Positions 23,662 to 31,332 of a DNA stretch of 64,000 bases are shown in pieces (position 1 is the stretch's first letter; each line of letters begins with the position of its first letter). Location of the stretch: positions 62,001-126,000 of the forward strand of contig JAZOAH010000028.1 in NCBI GenBank assembly GCA_045595395.1. Reading direction: 5' to 3'. The notes under the pieces are model-generated. The model had not been told where the DNA came from and made no database searches. It saw nothing but the letters and a program-made list of their open reading frames with translations. Origin of the DNA: CAKSHC01 sp045595395 (GTDB lineage: Bacteria > Bacillota > Clostridia > Oscillospirales > UMGS1783). Position numbers and translations under genes: made by a program.

Positions 23662-23685
23662 GTTTCTATCTCCTTATTTCTTATA

Positions 23686-24828
23686 TTACAACATACGTAC
23701 GGCCGATACGACCGTTTTGCCGGCGAAGGCGGCGGCAAATTCCGCCTCGGTCATCGGCTCGGTGACCCGATGCTCTTCTTCCCCGTCCAGTCGAACCAGG
23801 CGGCGGAAGCGCTCATCCTCCCAATTACGGATGATGTTTTGCTCGCAATCGGCCCATTTCATCATATTCTCTTGGCCACGGTGTTTGACACAGTCGATGA
23901 TATCGGCCACTACGGCGCTTGCCGTCGGCAGTTTTCCTGCGCCACGACCGACAAAAGCGACCTCATCGACAGCATTGCCCTTGACGACGATGCCGTTAAA
24001 GACATCCTCCACCCCGGCCAACAGATGACTGCGGGAAATGGCAAAGGGAGCGACCATGGCAAAGACGGTACCGTCCTCATATTTGCGGGTAATGCCCAGC
24101 AATTTGATAACACGGTCTTCCTTGGCGGCCATCTCCACATCGGCACTTGTCAGCTTGGTAATGCCTTCGGCGTGCACATGCTGCGGATAGACATGCCGAC
24201 CGAAAGCCAGAGAAGCCAGAATGCAGATCTTACGGCAGGCGTCGATACCCTCAACATCAGCCGTGGGATCGGCCTCGGCGTAGCCAAGTTCCTGAGCCGA
24301 ACGTAACGCCACATCAAATGGCTGCTGTTCATGGAACATGCGGGTCAGAATATAGTTGGTGGTGCCGTTGAGAATACCGGTCACCCGCTCGATCTCATTG
24401 GCCGCCAGGCATTGCGCCATGGGACGGATAATGGGAATACCGCCGCCGACGCTGGCTTCAAACAGGAAAAGAGCGCCATGCTCTTTGGCCATTTGCAGAA
24501 GCTCGGCACCCTTAGCCGCCACCAACTCCTTATTGGAGGTGACAACACTCTTGCCGGCCTTCAGACAGCGGGATACGAAATCGTAGGCGGGTTTAAGACC
24601 GCCGATGACCTCGGCTACCACCTCGACCTCGGGATCCTTTACAATTACATCAATATCCTTGGTAAACCGATCGGCATAGGGCAGATCGGGGAATTCACGG
24701 ATATCGAGAATATACTTTACCTCAACGGGCTCCCCTGCCCGTTTGGCGATGCCGTCAGCGTTCATCATCAGCACCTCTGCCGTGCCGCTGCCGACCACAC
24801 CATGTCCTAGAATTGCTACTTTTGCCAA
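23686..24828 (-). CDS. hom: Homoserine dehydrogenase (no C-terminal ACT domain)
   Basis: Reduces aspartate semialdehyde to homoserine. 380 residues: NAD(P)-binding start AILGHGVVGSGTAEVL, then GILNGTTNYILTRM and YAEADPTADVEGIDACRKI of the catalytic domain. Bacillus-type enzymes of about 430 residues end in an ACT domain; here the last 60 residues (after about 320) do not resemble one, and a stand-alone ACT protein is encoded 4 bases upstream. 24 bases before lysC. Feedback control may therefore come from the separate protein (inference). Confidence 0.94.
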   Translation of the reverse strand: MAKVAILGHGVVGSGTAEVLMMNADGIAKRAGEPVEVKYILDIREFPDLPYADRFTKDIDVIVKDPEVEVVAEVIGGLKPAYDFVSRCLKAGKSVVTSNKELVAAKGAELLQMAKEHGALFLFEASVGGGIPIIRPMAQCLAANEIERVTGILNGTTNYILTRMFHEQQPFDVALRSAQELGYAEADPTADVEGIDACRKICILASLAFGRHVYPQHVHAEGITKLTSADVEMAAKEDRVIKLLGITRKYEDGTVFAMVAPFAISRSHLLAGVEDVFNGIVVKGNAVDEVAFVGRGAGKLPTASAVVADIIDCVKHRGQENMMKWADCEQNIIRNWEDERFRRLVRLDGEEEHRVTEPMTEAEFAAAFAGKTVVSAVRML

Positions 24829-24832
24829 TGTT

Positions 24833-25273
24833 CTATTCTCCTGTAATAAAATCTACGTTGATAACGCCTTCAACCGAACGAAGTTGCTCCAGAAAAGAAT
24901 CGAGCGTCATTTTCAATTCCGCGATCTGTGCCGTGATCGAAATGGAGGCCGTACCCGATACGGGAATATTTTGATTCATCGTCAAAATATTGGCTCCGGC
25001 ACCTCCGAAGACACTCAGAAAAGAACTGAGCACCCCAGACTTATCAGCCAACAGCGCAAAGAGGGTGACCGTCCGATCAATGCCTTTATCATAAAACGGA
25101 TGAACCTTATCCTTATATTTATAGAAGACACCGCGGGATATGCCGACCGCTTTGGCCGCCTCTGTGGCCGTTCTCACCTCGCCGTTTTTGAGCATACGCT
25201 TGGCTTCAACGGTTTTGATGGCTACATCGGGGATCAAATCACTTGCTACAATATAGTATTTCATTTTTTCCAC
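24833..25273 (-). CDS. ACT domain-containing protein (PheB-like)
   Basis: 146 residues. The N-terminal part (KYYIVASDLIPDVAIKTVEA, then TATEAAKAVGISRGVFYKYK) contains a helix-turn-helix-like stretch, and the C-terminal 80 residues form an ACT domain (RTVTLFALLADKSGVLSSFL, ILTMNQNIPVSG). This is the YkuE/PheB architecture. The start is set at GTG 25273, 9 bases from GGGAGG; the next ATG (25264) is too far. The stop is 4 bases from hom, suggesting amino-acid-dependent control of Hom activity or expression. Confidence 0.9.
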   Translation of the reverse strand: MEKMKYYIVASDLIPDVAIKTVEAKRMLKNGEVRTATEAAKAVGISRGVFYKYKDKVHPFYDKGIDRTVTLFALLADKSGVLSSFLSVFGGAGANILTMNQNIPVSGTASISITAQIAELKMTLDSFLEQLRSVEGVINVDFITGE

Positions 25274-25355
25274 AAGAGTCCACCTCCCGTATACAGTTGT
25301 AAACAACTTATGCACAAGTGTACCACAGTCGGTGGACAAAAGCAAGAGAAAATTT

Positions 25356-25391
25356 AAAAAAGTCGGAATTTTAATTCATTCCGACTTTTTT
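25356..25391. terminator. Bidirectional intrinsic terminator
   Basis: 14-bp stem AAAAAAGTCGGAAT / ATTCCGACTTTTTT after the phosphoribosyltransferase gene, which ends the alaS operon. It lies upstream of the ACT-hom-lysC operon. Confidence 0.88.
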
Positions 25392-25409
25392 GGTGAAATT
25401 TATGTATCG

Positions 25410-25961
25410 TTACATATTTTTGCCGGGGAAAAACAGGGGTAATTCATTCAGGAAAATAATGTCGTCACGCTGGGTCGCATCGCCTTCGGCCAGGATGGCG
25501 GCACGGGCTACCACCTTACCGCCGGCTTGCTTGACCAGATGCTCAATGGCCGCCAACGACTCACCGGTGCTGATGACATCATCGACAATGACGACTCGCT
25601 TACCTTTCATGGATTCAGCGTCCTTGGTGTCGAGATAGAGGGTCTGCTTTTTAGCGGTGGTGATGGATTGGACCTCGACCGCCATCGGCTCTTTCATGTA
25701 AAGCTTAGCCCCTTTGCGGGCGATCAGATAATTGTTTTGACCCGACTGGCGAGCCATTTCATAAAGAAGAGGGATTCCTTTGGACTCGGCGGTAATCATG
25801 ATGTCATGTTCGGGCAGACGGGCGTTGAGTTCTTTGGCGCAGGCCACCGTCAGTTCGACATCACCAAAGATGACGAAAGCACCGATATACAGGTCATCGT
25901 TGACCCGACACAGGGGCAGTTCCCGGTCAAGGCCGGCAATATTCATCTTATAAGCGTCCAT
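25410..25961 (-). CDS. Adenine phosphoribosyltransferase-like protein
   Basis: Type I phosphoribosyltransferase of 183 residues. The PRPP-binding motif VVIVDDVISTGESL lies at about 121-134, and the flanking pattern (MITAESKGIPLLYEMARQSG, ARKGAKLYMKEP) resembles the Apt family of purine salvage enzymes. The N-terminal 30 residues and the C-terminal FFPGKNM tail differ from classical Apt, so the base specificity is uncertain; xanthine phosphoribosyltransferase is an alternative. Third gene of the alaS-HIT-PRT operon. Confidence 0.85.
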   Translation of the reverse strand: MDAYKMNIAGLDRELPLCRVNDDLYIGAFVIFGDVELTVACAKELNARLPEHDIMITAESKGIPLLYEMARQSGQNNYLIARKGAKLYMKEPMAVEVQSITTAKKQTLYLDTKDAESMKGKRVVIVDDVISTGESLAAIEHLVKQAGGKVVARAAILAEGDATQRDDIIFLNELPLFFPGKNM

Positions 25962-25973
25962 AGTCTTCTCCTT

Positions 25974-26318
25974 TTATACCAGTTTTTCAGGCAGTTTTTC
26001 TCCGCCCAGAATATGAAAGTGCAGATGCGGCACCGTCTGTCCGGCATCGACACCCGAGTTGGTGATAACACGGAAACCGTTGTCCAGCTTTTCTTGCTTG
26101 GCAATAGCGGCGATCGCCCGGAAGCAATCGGCCACCAGGGCGGCGTTGTCGGCCGTGACATCAGCAGCACTTTGCATGGCGTGGGCCTTGGGAATGACCA
26201 CGATATGCACGGGGGCCATCGGCGCTATATCACGGAAGGCCAGCACCGTATCCGTTTCATACACTTTATTGGAAGGGATATCCCCCGCTACGATCTTACA
26301 AAAGATGCAATCCCTCAT
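25974..26318 (-). CDS. HIT-family nucleotide-binding hydrolase
   Basis: 114-residue histidine-triad protein, expected to act on nucleoside phosphoramidates or dinucleotides. DCIFCKIVAGDIPSNKVYE at the N-terminus with CxxC, HVVIPKAHAM in the middle, and the triad VPHLHFHILGG near the end. HINT-type proteins can hydrolyse aminoacyl-adenylates released by tRNA synthetases, which fits the 4-base overlap with alaS. 12 bases upstream of the phosphoribosyltransferase gene. Confidence 0.95.
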   Translation of the reverse strand: MRDCIFCKIVAGDIPSNKVYETDTVLAFRDIAPMAPVHIVVIPKAHAMQSAADVTADNAALVADCFRAIAAIAKQEKLDNGFRVITNSGVDAGQTVPHLHFHILGGEKLPEKLV

Positions 26319-28951
26319 TTGAGCATACCCTCCACGATGCCGGGCAGTGCCTCAAAAGCCTCTCCGATCTTATCGGCATCCTTGCCGCCGGCCAGCGCCA
26401 CATCGGGACGGCCGCCGCCCTTACCGCCGCAGATCTCGGCGACCTTGCGAACCACGTTACCGGCCAGCGCACCCTTTGCATTGGCATCCTTGCCGCAGGC
26501 GCAGACAAAGTTAAGTTTATCGGCACCGACAACAGCCATAACAGCCACCATGTCGGCATATTTATCCTTGATCATTTCGCCCATGGTGCGTACCGAATCG
26601 ACCGACAGATCGGTAAACTGGGCGCTGGCCACACGCACGCCGCCCACTTCGACAGCCGAAGCGAGGATGGCATCGAGTTTGGAGGAGGCCAGTTTGGCAT
26701 TGAGGGCCTCGATATCACGCTGAGCCTGCTTGACCTCAGATGTCAGGGCCTGGGCTCGCAGTTCAACATCGTTGACCGAGCTCTTGATGGTTTCGGCGAT
26801 ATTGCGGATGGTCTGATCCTTCTGATCGAGCATGGCAATGACATTGAAGCCTGTGGCGCACTCGATGCGGCGAACGCCGGCAGCAACCGACGACTCGGAG
26901 GCGATGCGAAACAGACCGGCCATGCCGGTGTTGGTCAAATGGGTACCGCCGCACAGTTCCTTGGAGAAATCGCCCATCGACACGACACGGACGGTATCGC
27001 CGTACTTCTCGCCAAACAGAGCCATAGCACCCGATTTGCGGGCCTCGTCGATGCTCATCAACTCGACTGAAACGGGGATGGCATCCATCATAGCGCCGTT
27101 GACCAGGGCTTCGACCTTGGCCAGTTCCTCGGCGGTCATGGCCGAGAAGTGGGTGAAGTCCAGACGGCCACGCTGCTCATCGACATAGGAGCCGGCCTGC
27201 TCGACATGGGTGCCCAGCACCTGACGAAGGGCGGCCTGCAGCAGATGCAACGCCGAATGGTTGCGGGCAATGGCACGGCGGCGATCGGCATCAATGGCCA
27301 TTTCGACCATGGCATCGGCGGCAAAGCTGCCTTCACGCACCGTACCGATATGCATATAAATGCCATCGTGATTCTTCTTGGTATCTTCAACCGTAAATAC
27401 ACTCTCGCCGCAGCGAATGACGCCGGTGTCACCCACCTGGCCGCCGCTTTCGGCATAGAACGGTGTGCAGCAGGTGACGAGCATACCCTTCTGGCCGGCC
27501 AGGATCTCGCCGCTGATCTCGCCCTCGGCGACAATGGCAAGCACCTTGGCTTTGCAGGAATCTTCTTCATAACCGACAAACTTGGTGGCCGGCACGTTTT
27601 CAAAGACCAGTTCATTACTCTTCCAAGCGTCGTTATCCGACTTGGCTCGGCTGCTTCTGGCCAGTTCCTTCTGCTGTTTCATGCAGACATTGAAGCCGTC
27701 TTCATCCACATCGAAGCCCTGCTCCTCGAGGATATCACGGGTCAGGTCGAGGGGGAAGCCGTAGGTGTCATAGAGCTTGAAGGCGTTGTCGCCCGACAGC
27801 ACCTTTTGACCCGAAGCCTTGAGTGCCTCGATCTCGTTGCCCAGGAGGGTAAGTCCGGTGTCAATGGTGCGGGCAAAGTTCTCTTCCTCATTGAGGATGA
27901 CCTTCTTGATATAATCCTGCTTTTCGGCAAGCTCGGGATAGGCCGAGAGGTTTTCCTTGATCACGGTGTCGCACACCTGATGCAGGAAGGTACCGTTGAT
28001 GCCAAGCAGACGGCCATGACGGGCGGCACGGCGCAGCAGGCGACGCAACACATAGCCTCTTCCCTCATTGGAGGGCAGAACGCCGTCACCGATCATGAAG
28101 GTGGTGGAGCGGATATGGTCGGTAATAACACGCAGGCTGACATCGGTCTTTTCATTCGCACCGTAGGTCACGCCGGCGATCTGGGAGATGTGCTTCATGA
28201 TATTCTGGACGGTATCGACCTCGAAGAGGTTGGCCACATCCTGCATGACGCAGGCCAGACGCTCCAGGCCCATACCGGTATCAATATTGGGATGCTCCAG
28301 GCGGGCATAGTTGCCGTTGCCGTCGCTGTCAAACTGGGTAAATACCAGGTTCCAGACCTCGATGTAACGGTCGCAGTCGCAGCCGACGCCGCAATTGGGG
28401 CTGCCGCAGCCCCATTTTTCGCCACGGTCAAAATAGATCTCAGAGCAGGGGCCGCAGGGGCCGGTGCCGTGCTCCCAGAAGTTGTCCTCTTTGCCCAGTC
28501 GGACGATATGATCGGCGGGCACGCCGACCTGCTTGGTCCAGATCTCGAAGGCTTCATCATCCTCTTCATAGATCGAGCACCACAGACGCTCCTCGGGGAT
28601 CTCCAGCACCTTGGTGAAGAATTCCCAGGCCCAAGACGTAGCCTCCGACTTAAAATAATCGCCGAAGGAGAAGTTGCCCAGCATTTCAAAATAGGTGCCG
28701 TGACGGGCGGTCTTGCCCACACGCTCGATATCCGGGGTGCGGATACATTTCTGGCAGGTGGTGACCCGTTTTCTGGGCGGGGTGATCTCGCCGGTGAAGA
28801 ATTTCTTCATGGGCGCCATGCCCGAGTTGATAAGTAAAAGGGATTTGTCGTTCTTGGGAACGAGGGAGAATGAGGGCAGGCGAAGATGGCCTTTGCTCTC
28901 AAAGAAGGAAAGGTATTTTTCTCTCAAATCGTTGAGGGATGTCCACTGCAT
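26315..28951 (-). CDS. alaS: Alanyl-tRNA synthetase
   Basis: Charges tRNA-Ala and edits Ser/Gly mischarging. 878 residues, normal length. Order: class II catalytic core (FESKGHLRLPSFSLVPKND, GMAPMKKFFTGEITPP, RHGTYFEMLGNFSFGDYF); tRNA-recognition helices; editing domain with the metal-binding HSALHLLQAALRQVLG and CGGTH motifs; C-Ala/DHHA1 domain ending in GKGGGRPDVALAGG. Start 28951 has GGAGG 9 bases upstream; the frame to 29035 would run into the T-box. Controlled by the upstream T-box. Confidence 0.97.
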   Translation of the reverse strand: MQWTSLNDLREKYLSFFESKGHLRLPSFSLVPKNDKSLLLINSGMAPMKKFFTGEITPPRKRVTTCQKCIRTPDIERVGKTARHGTYFEMLGNFSFGDYFKSEATSWAWEFFTKVLEIPEERLWCSIYEEDDEAFEIWTKQVGVPADHIVRLGKEDNFWEHGTGPCGPCSEIYFDRGEKWGCGSPNCGVGCDCDRYIEVWNLVFTQFDSDGNGNYARLEHPNIDTGMGLERLACVMQDVANLFEVDTVQNIMKHISQIAGVTYGANEKTDVSLRVITDHIRSTTFMIGDGVLPSNEGRGYVLRRLLRRAARHGRLLGINGTFLHQVCDTVIKENLSAYPELAEKQDYIKKVILNEEENFARTIDTGLTLLGNEIEALKASGQKVLSGDNAFKLYDTYGFPLDLTRDILEEQGFDVDEDGFNVCMKQQKELARSSRAKSDNDAWKSNELVFENVPATKFVGYEEDSCKAKVLAIVAEGEISGEILAGQKGMLVTCCTPFYAESGGQVGDTGVIRCGESVFTVEDTKKNHDGIYMHIGTVREGSFAADAMVEMAIDADRRRAIARNHSALHLLQAALRQVLGTHVEQAGSYVDEQRGRLDFTHFSAMTAEELAKVEALVNGAMMDAIPVSVELMSIDEARKSGAMALFGEKYGDTVRVVSMGDFSKELCGGTHLTNTGMAGLFRIASESSVAAGVRRIECATGFNVIAMLDQKDQTIRNIAETIKSSVNDVELRAQALTSEVKQAQRDIEALNAKLASSKLDAILASAVEVGGVRVASAQFTDLSVDSVRTMGEMIKDKYADMVAVMAVVGADKLNFVCACGKDANAKGALAGNVVRKVAEICGGKGGGRPDVALAGGKDADKIGEAFEALPGIVEGMLK

Positions 28952-28967
28952 AGATAAAAGCCTCCAA

Positions 28968-29187
28968 ATAAAAAAATAAAGTCCCCCGATAAAATCAAGG
29001 GACGAATGTACCGTGTTACCACCCAAGTTGCGCAAGTGCGCCGCTCATTATGCCCATAACGCAGGCGCTGCGTCCCTGTTTTCACAGGGCGGCTCCCGGA
29101 GAGCTTCATTTATCTTTCCGCAGCGCGTTCCCAGCCTCCGCACCTCTCTGTACCGTTCCGATAAATTACTGATTCCGATCTTTGCTT
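28968..29187 (-). ncRNA. T-box leader (alanine) of alaS
   Basis: The minus-strand leader starts with AGAGAGGTGCGG of Stem I, has a TGAAGCTCTCC specifier-loop pattern with GCU (29102-29104) as alanine codon, and the T-box core TTGGGTGGTAACACGG (around 29011-29026). A terminator (GTCCC...GGGAC, 28981-29003) with a U-rich tail follows. Uncharged tRNA-Ala pairing would favour the antiterminator. Fills most of the 330 bases upstream of alaS. Confidence 0.93.
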
Positions 29188-29194
29188 TTCCTTT

Positions 29195-29222
29195 ATTATA
29201 TCTTTTCCATACGAAATGTCAA
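29195..29222 (-). promoter_or_regulatory. Sigma-A promoter of the alaS T-box operon
   Basis: Minus-strand TTGACA, 16-bp spacer, TATAAT just upstream of the T-box. Confidence 0.85.
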
Positions 29223-29230
29223 GATTGGAA

Positions 29231-29259
29231 TTGACGGTTTGACGAAAATTCGGTAAAAT
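29231..29259 (+). promoter_or_regulatory. Promoter of the AP endonuclease gene
   Basis: TTGACG, 17-bp spacer, TAAAAT, back to back with the alaS promoter. Confidence 0.65.
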
Positions 29260-29282
29260 AGTTACAGAAAAGAGGGATCACC

Positions 29283-30128
29283 ATGCAAGCATTATTCGGC
29301 ACAGCCGGCACACCGGATGAATTTAAAGAGCAAGGTTATAAAACCTCCTTGCAGATACCGGGCTTTCTTGAACAATACGGATTGGACTGCTTTGAATATC
29401 AGTGCGGCAGGGGCGTCAATGTTTCGACCGAAACGGCGCAGGCTTTCGGGCGCAAAGCCAAGGAGCATAACATTGCCCTTTCCCTGCACAGCCCCTATTA
29501 CATCTCCCTCTCCTCGGAAAAGCAGGAGAGCCGACTCAAGAGCGTCGACTATATTTTACAAAGTGCCCGAGCGGCGCATGATATGGGTGCTACCCGTATC
29601 GTGGTACACAGCGGCTCCTGCGCCAAGATGACACGTGAGCAGGCGTTGGCACTGGCGCTGGATACCATGGAACGGGCGGTAGCGGCGATGGATGCGGCCG
29701 GTTACGGGGATATTGCCCTATGCCCCGAAACGATGGGTAAGATCAATCAGTTGGGCAACGAGGATGAAGTCATCGCCCTATGCAAACTGGACGAGCGCCT
29801 CATTCCCACCATTGATTTCGGTCATCTCAACTCCCGCACCTACGGTTCACTTAAAACGGCTGACGATTTTCGGCGGGTGCTGGCTAAATTTTCCGATGCA
29901 CTTGGCTTTGAACGCATGCAGCGGTTTCACTGCCATTTCTCCAAGATCGAGTGGAGCGACGGCGGCGAAAAGCGGCATCTGACCTTTGCCGATGATATCT
30001 TCGGCCCCTTCCCCGAGCCGTTTATCGAGGCCATTATCCAAGACGGATATGCGCCCATCGTGATCAGCGAATCGGCCGGGACACAGGCGTTGGATGCAAA
30101 ATACATGAAAGATCTGTATCGAAAATGA
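29283..30128 (+). CDS. AP endonuclease family 2 / sugar isomerase-like TIM barrel
   Basis: 281 residues. A xylose-isomerase-like TIM barrel of the endonuclease IV fold: SLHSPYYISLSS, RIVVHSGSCA, ALCPETMGKINQLGN, PTIDFGHLNSR, FHCHFSKIEWSDGGEK and ISESAG. The metal-binding His, Glu and Asp positions of Nfo are recognisable, and the sequence resembles clostridial proteins annotated as deoxyribonuclease IV. Abasic-site repair is likely but a sugar-isomerase role remains possible. Monocistronic, with its own promoter and GAGGGATC site. Confidence 0.85.
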   Translation: MQALFGTAGTPDEFKEQGYKTSLQIPGFLEQYGLDCFEYQCGRGVNVSTETAQAFGRKAKEHNIALSLHSPYYISLSSEKQESRLKSVDYILQSARAAHDMGATRIVVHSGSCAKMTREQALALALDTMERAVAAMDAAGYGDIALCPETMGKINQLGNEDEVIALCKLDERLIPTIDFGHLNSRTYGSLKTADDFRRVLAKFSDALGFERMQRFHCHFSKIEWSDGGEKRHLTFADDIFGPFPEPFIEAIIQDGYAPIVISESAGTQALDAKYMKDLYRK

Positions 30129-30146
30129 TTTTTTTGGGATTACCTC

Positions 30147-30175
30147 TTGCAATTAACTGAGAAATATTGTAAACT
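30147..30175 (+). promoter_or_regulatory. Promoter of efp
   Basis: TTGCAA, 17-bp spacer, TAAACT, 38 bases before the efp ATG; a strong GGAGG follows. Confidence 0.6.
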
Positions 30176-30212
30176 ATTATGAGAGTAAAAAATAAATTTT
30201 GGAGGATAATAT

Positions 30213-30773
30213 ATGGTATCCGCAGGCGATTTCAGAAATGGTGTAACTTTTGAGATGAACGACGGCTCTGTTGTGCAGGTCGTGGAATTTCAGCATGTCA
30301 AGCCCGGCAAGGGTGCGGCTTTCGTAAGAGCCAAGATCCGTAACGTGATCACCGGTGCTGTCACCGAGACCACCTTCAACCCGGCCGACAAGTATCCCAC
30401 CGCTTTTGTTGAGAGAAAGGACATGCAGTATCTCTACAACGACGGCGAGCTGTATTATTTCATGGATAATGAAACCTATGAGCAGCTCCCCCTCAACGCT
30501 AATGTTCTGGGTGATTCCTTTAAGTTCGTTAAGGAGAATACCGACGTTAAGATCCTGTCCTGCAAGGGCAATGTCTTTGGCGTTGAGCCCCCCTTCTTCA
30601 TTGAGCTGGAAGTAACCGCAACCGAGCCCGGCATCAAGGGCGACACCGCCACCAACGTTACCAAGCCCGCCACTCTCGAGACCGGCGCCGAGATCCGTGT
30701 TCCCCTCTTCATCAACGAGGGCGACAAGATCCGTGTCGATACCCGTACCGGCGAGTATATGGAAAGAGCATAA
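30213..30773 (+). CDS. efp: Elongation factor P
   Basis: Relieves ribosome stalling at polyproline motifs. 186 residues: N-terminal KOW domain with the conserved loop VKPGKGAAFVRAK (tip Lys33, the position modified in other species), then two OB domains ending VPLFINEGDKIRVDTRTGEYMERA. The loop residue is lysine, compatible with 5-aminopentanolylation or no modification; no modification gene (epmA, earP) is near. A 30-base gap to the next gene without a terminator suggests co-transcription. Confidence 0.97.
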   Translation: MVSAGDFRNGVTFEMNDGSVVQVVEFQHVKPGKGAAFVRAKIRNVITGAVTETTFNPADKYPTAFVERKDMQYLYNDGELYYFMDNETYEQLPLNANVLGDSFKFVKENTDVKILSCKGNVFGVEPPFFIELEVTATEPGIKGDTATNVTKPATLETGAEIRVPLFINEGDKIRVDTRTGEYMERA

Positions 30774-30803
30774 CCCCCATTATTTCACAAGGAGGCATTG
30801 ATC

Positions 30804-31238
30804 ATGACCCTGACTGAAAAAGTTGCTTACATCCGCGGCCTGATGGAAGGCATGGAAGTAGACAAGGAAAGCAAGGAAATGAAGATCATCTCGGCCGTTG
30901 TCGATCTGCTCGATGACATGGCTCTCACCGTCTGTGACCTTGAGGATGCCCAGGCTGAGCTGGAAGAATATGTAGAAGAGCTCGACGAGGACCTCGGTAC
31001 TATCGAAGAGGATATCTACGGCGAAGATGAGTGCGACTGCTGCGACGGCGACTGCGATTGCTGCGATGATGACTGCGATTGCGATGACGGTTTTAACTAC
31101 AAGACCGAGTGCCCCGTCTGCGGCGAGGATGTGCTGCTCGACGATGAGATCCTGCGTGACGGCGCTTTCGAGTGCCCGCACTGCGGCGAGACCATTGACT
31201 TCGGTGAAGACATCGAAGACGAGGAAGAGGCTGAATAA
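30804..31238 (+). CDS. CD1247-type acidic protein with Cys cluster and zinc ribbon
   Basis: 144 residues. The N-terminal domain (TEKVAYIRGLMEGMEVDKES, VVDLLDDMALTVCDLEDAQ) matches the Clostridia family whose members start with this coiled domain. Unusually it then carries eight Cys in seventeen residues (77, 79, 80, 84, 86, 87, 91, 93) alternating with Asp, followed by a four-Cys zinc ribbon (CPVC, CPHC). The protein is very acidic. ATG 30804 is used; AAGGAGG lies 8 bases upstream, and the TTG at 30798 is too close. Function unknown; metal binding is a fair inference. Confidence 0.88.
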   Translation: MTLTEKVAYIRGLMEGMEVDKESKEMKIISAVVDLLDDMALTVCDLEDAQAELEEYVEELDEDLGTIEEDIYGEDECDCCDGDCDCCDDDCDCDDGFNYKTECPVCGEDVLLDDEILRDGAFECPHCGETIDFGEDIEDEEEAE

Positions 31239-31246
31239 TTTCTAAC

Positions 31247-31284
31247 AAAAATCCCGAAAGACATAAGTCTTTCGGGATTTTTTT
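31247..31284 (+). terminator. Intrinsic terminator
   Basis: AATCCCGAAAGAC / GTCTTTCGGGATT with ATAA loop and a seven-T run, after the Cys-cluster gene. Confidence 0.92.
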
Positions 31285-31332
31285 ATCTTGCGTGCATACG
31301 ATATAGATAAGACTACATCAAGGAGCGCACGC

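Noticed and set aside
25273..25340. Promoter for the ACT-hom-lysC operon
   Set aside because: Only weak box pairs (TTGTGC with a shifted TATACG) were seen; left out.
31030..31089. Microsatellite-like TGCGAC repeat read as non-coding repeat
   Set aside because: It is in frame within a gene with good start, stop and flanking domains, so treated as coding Cys-Asp cluster.
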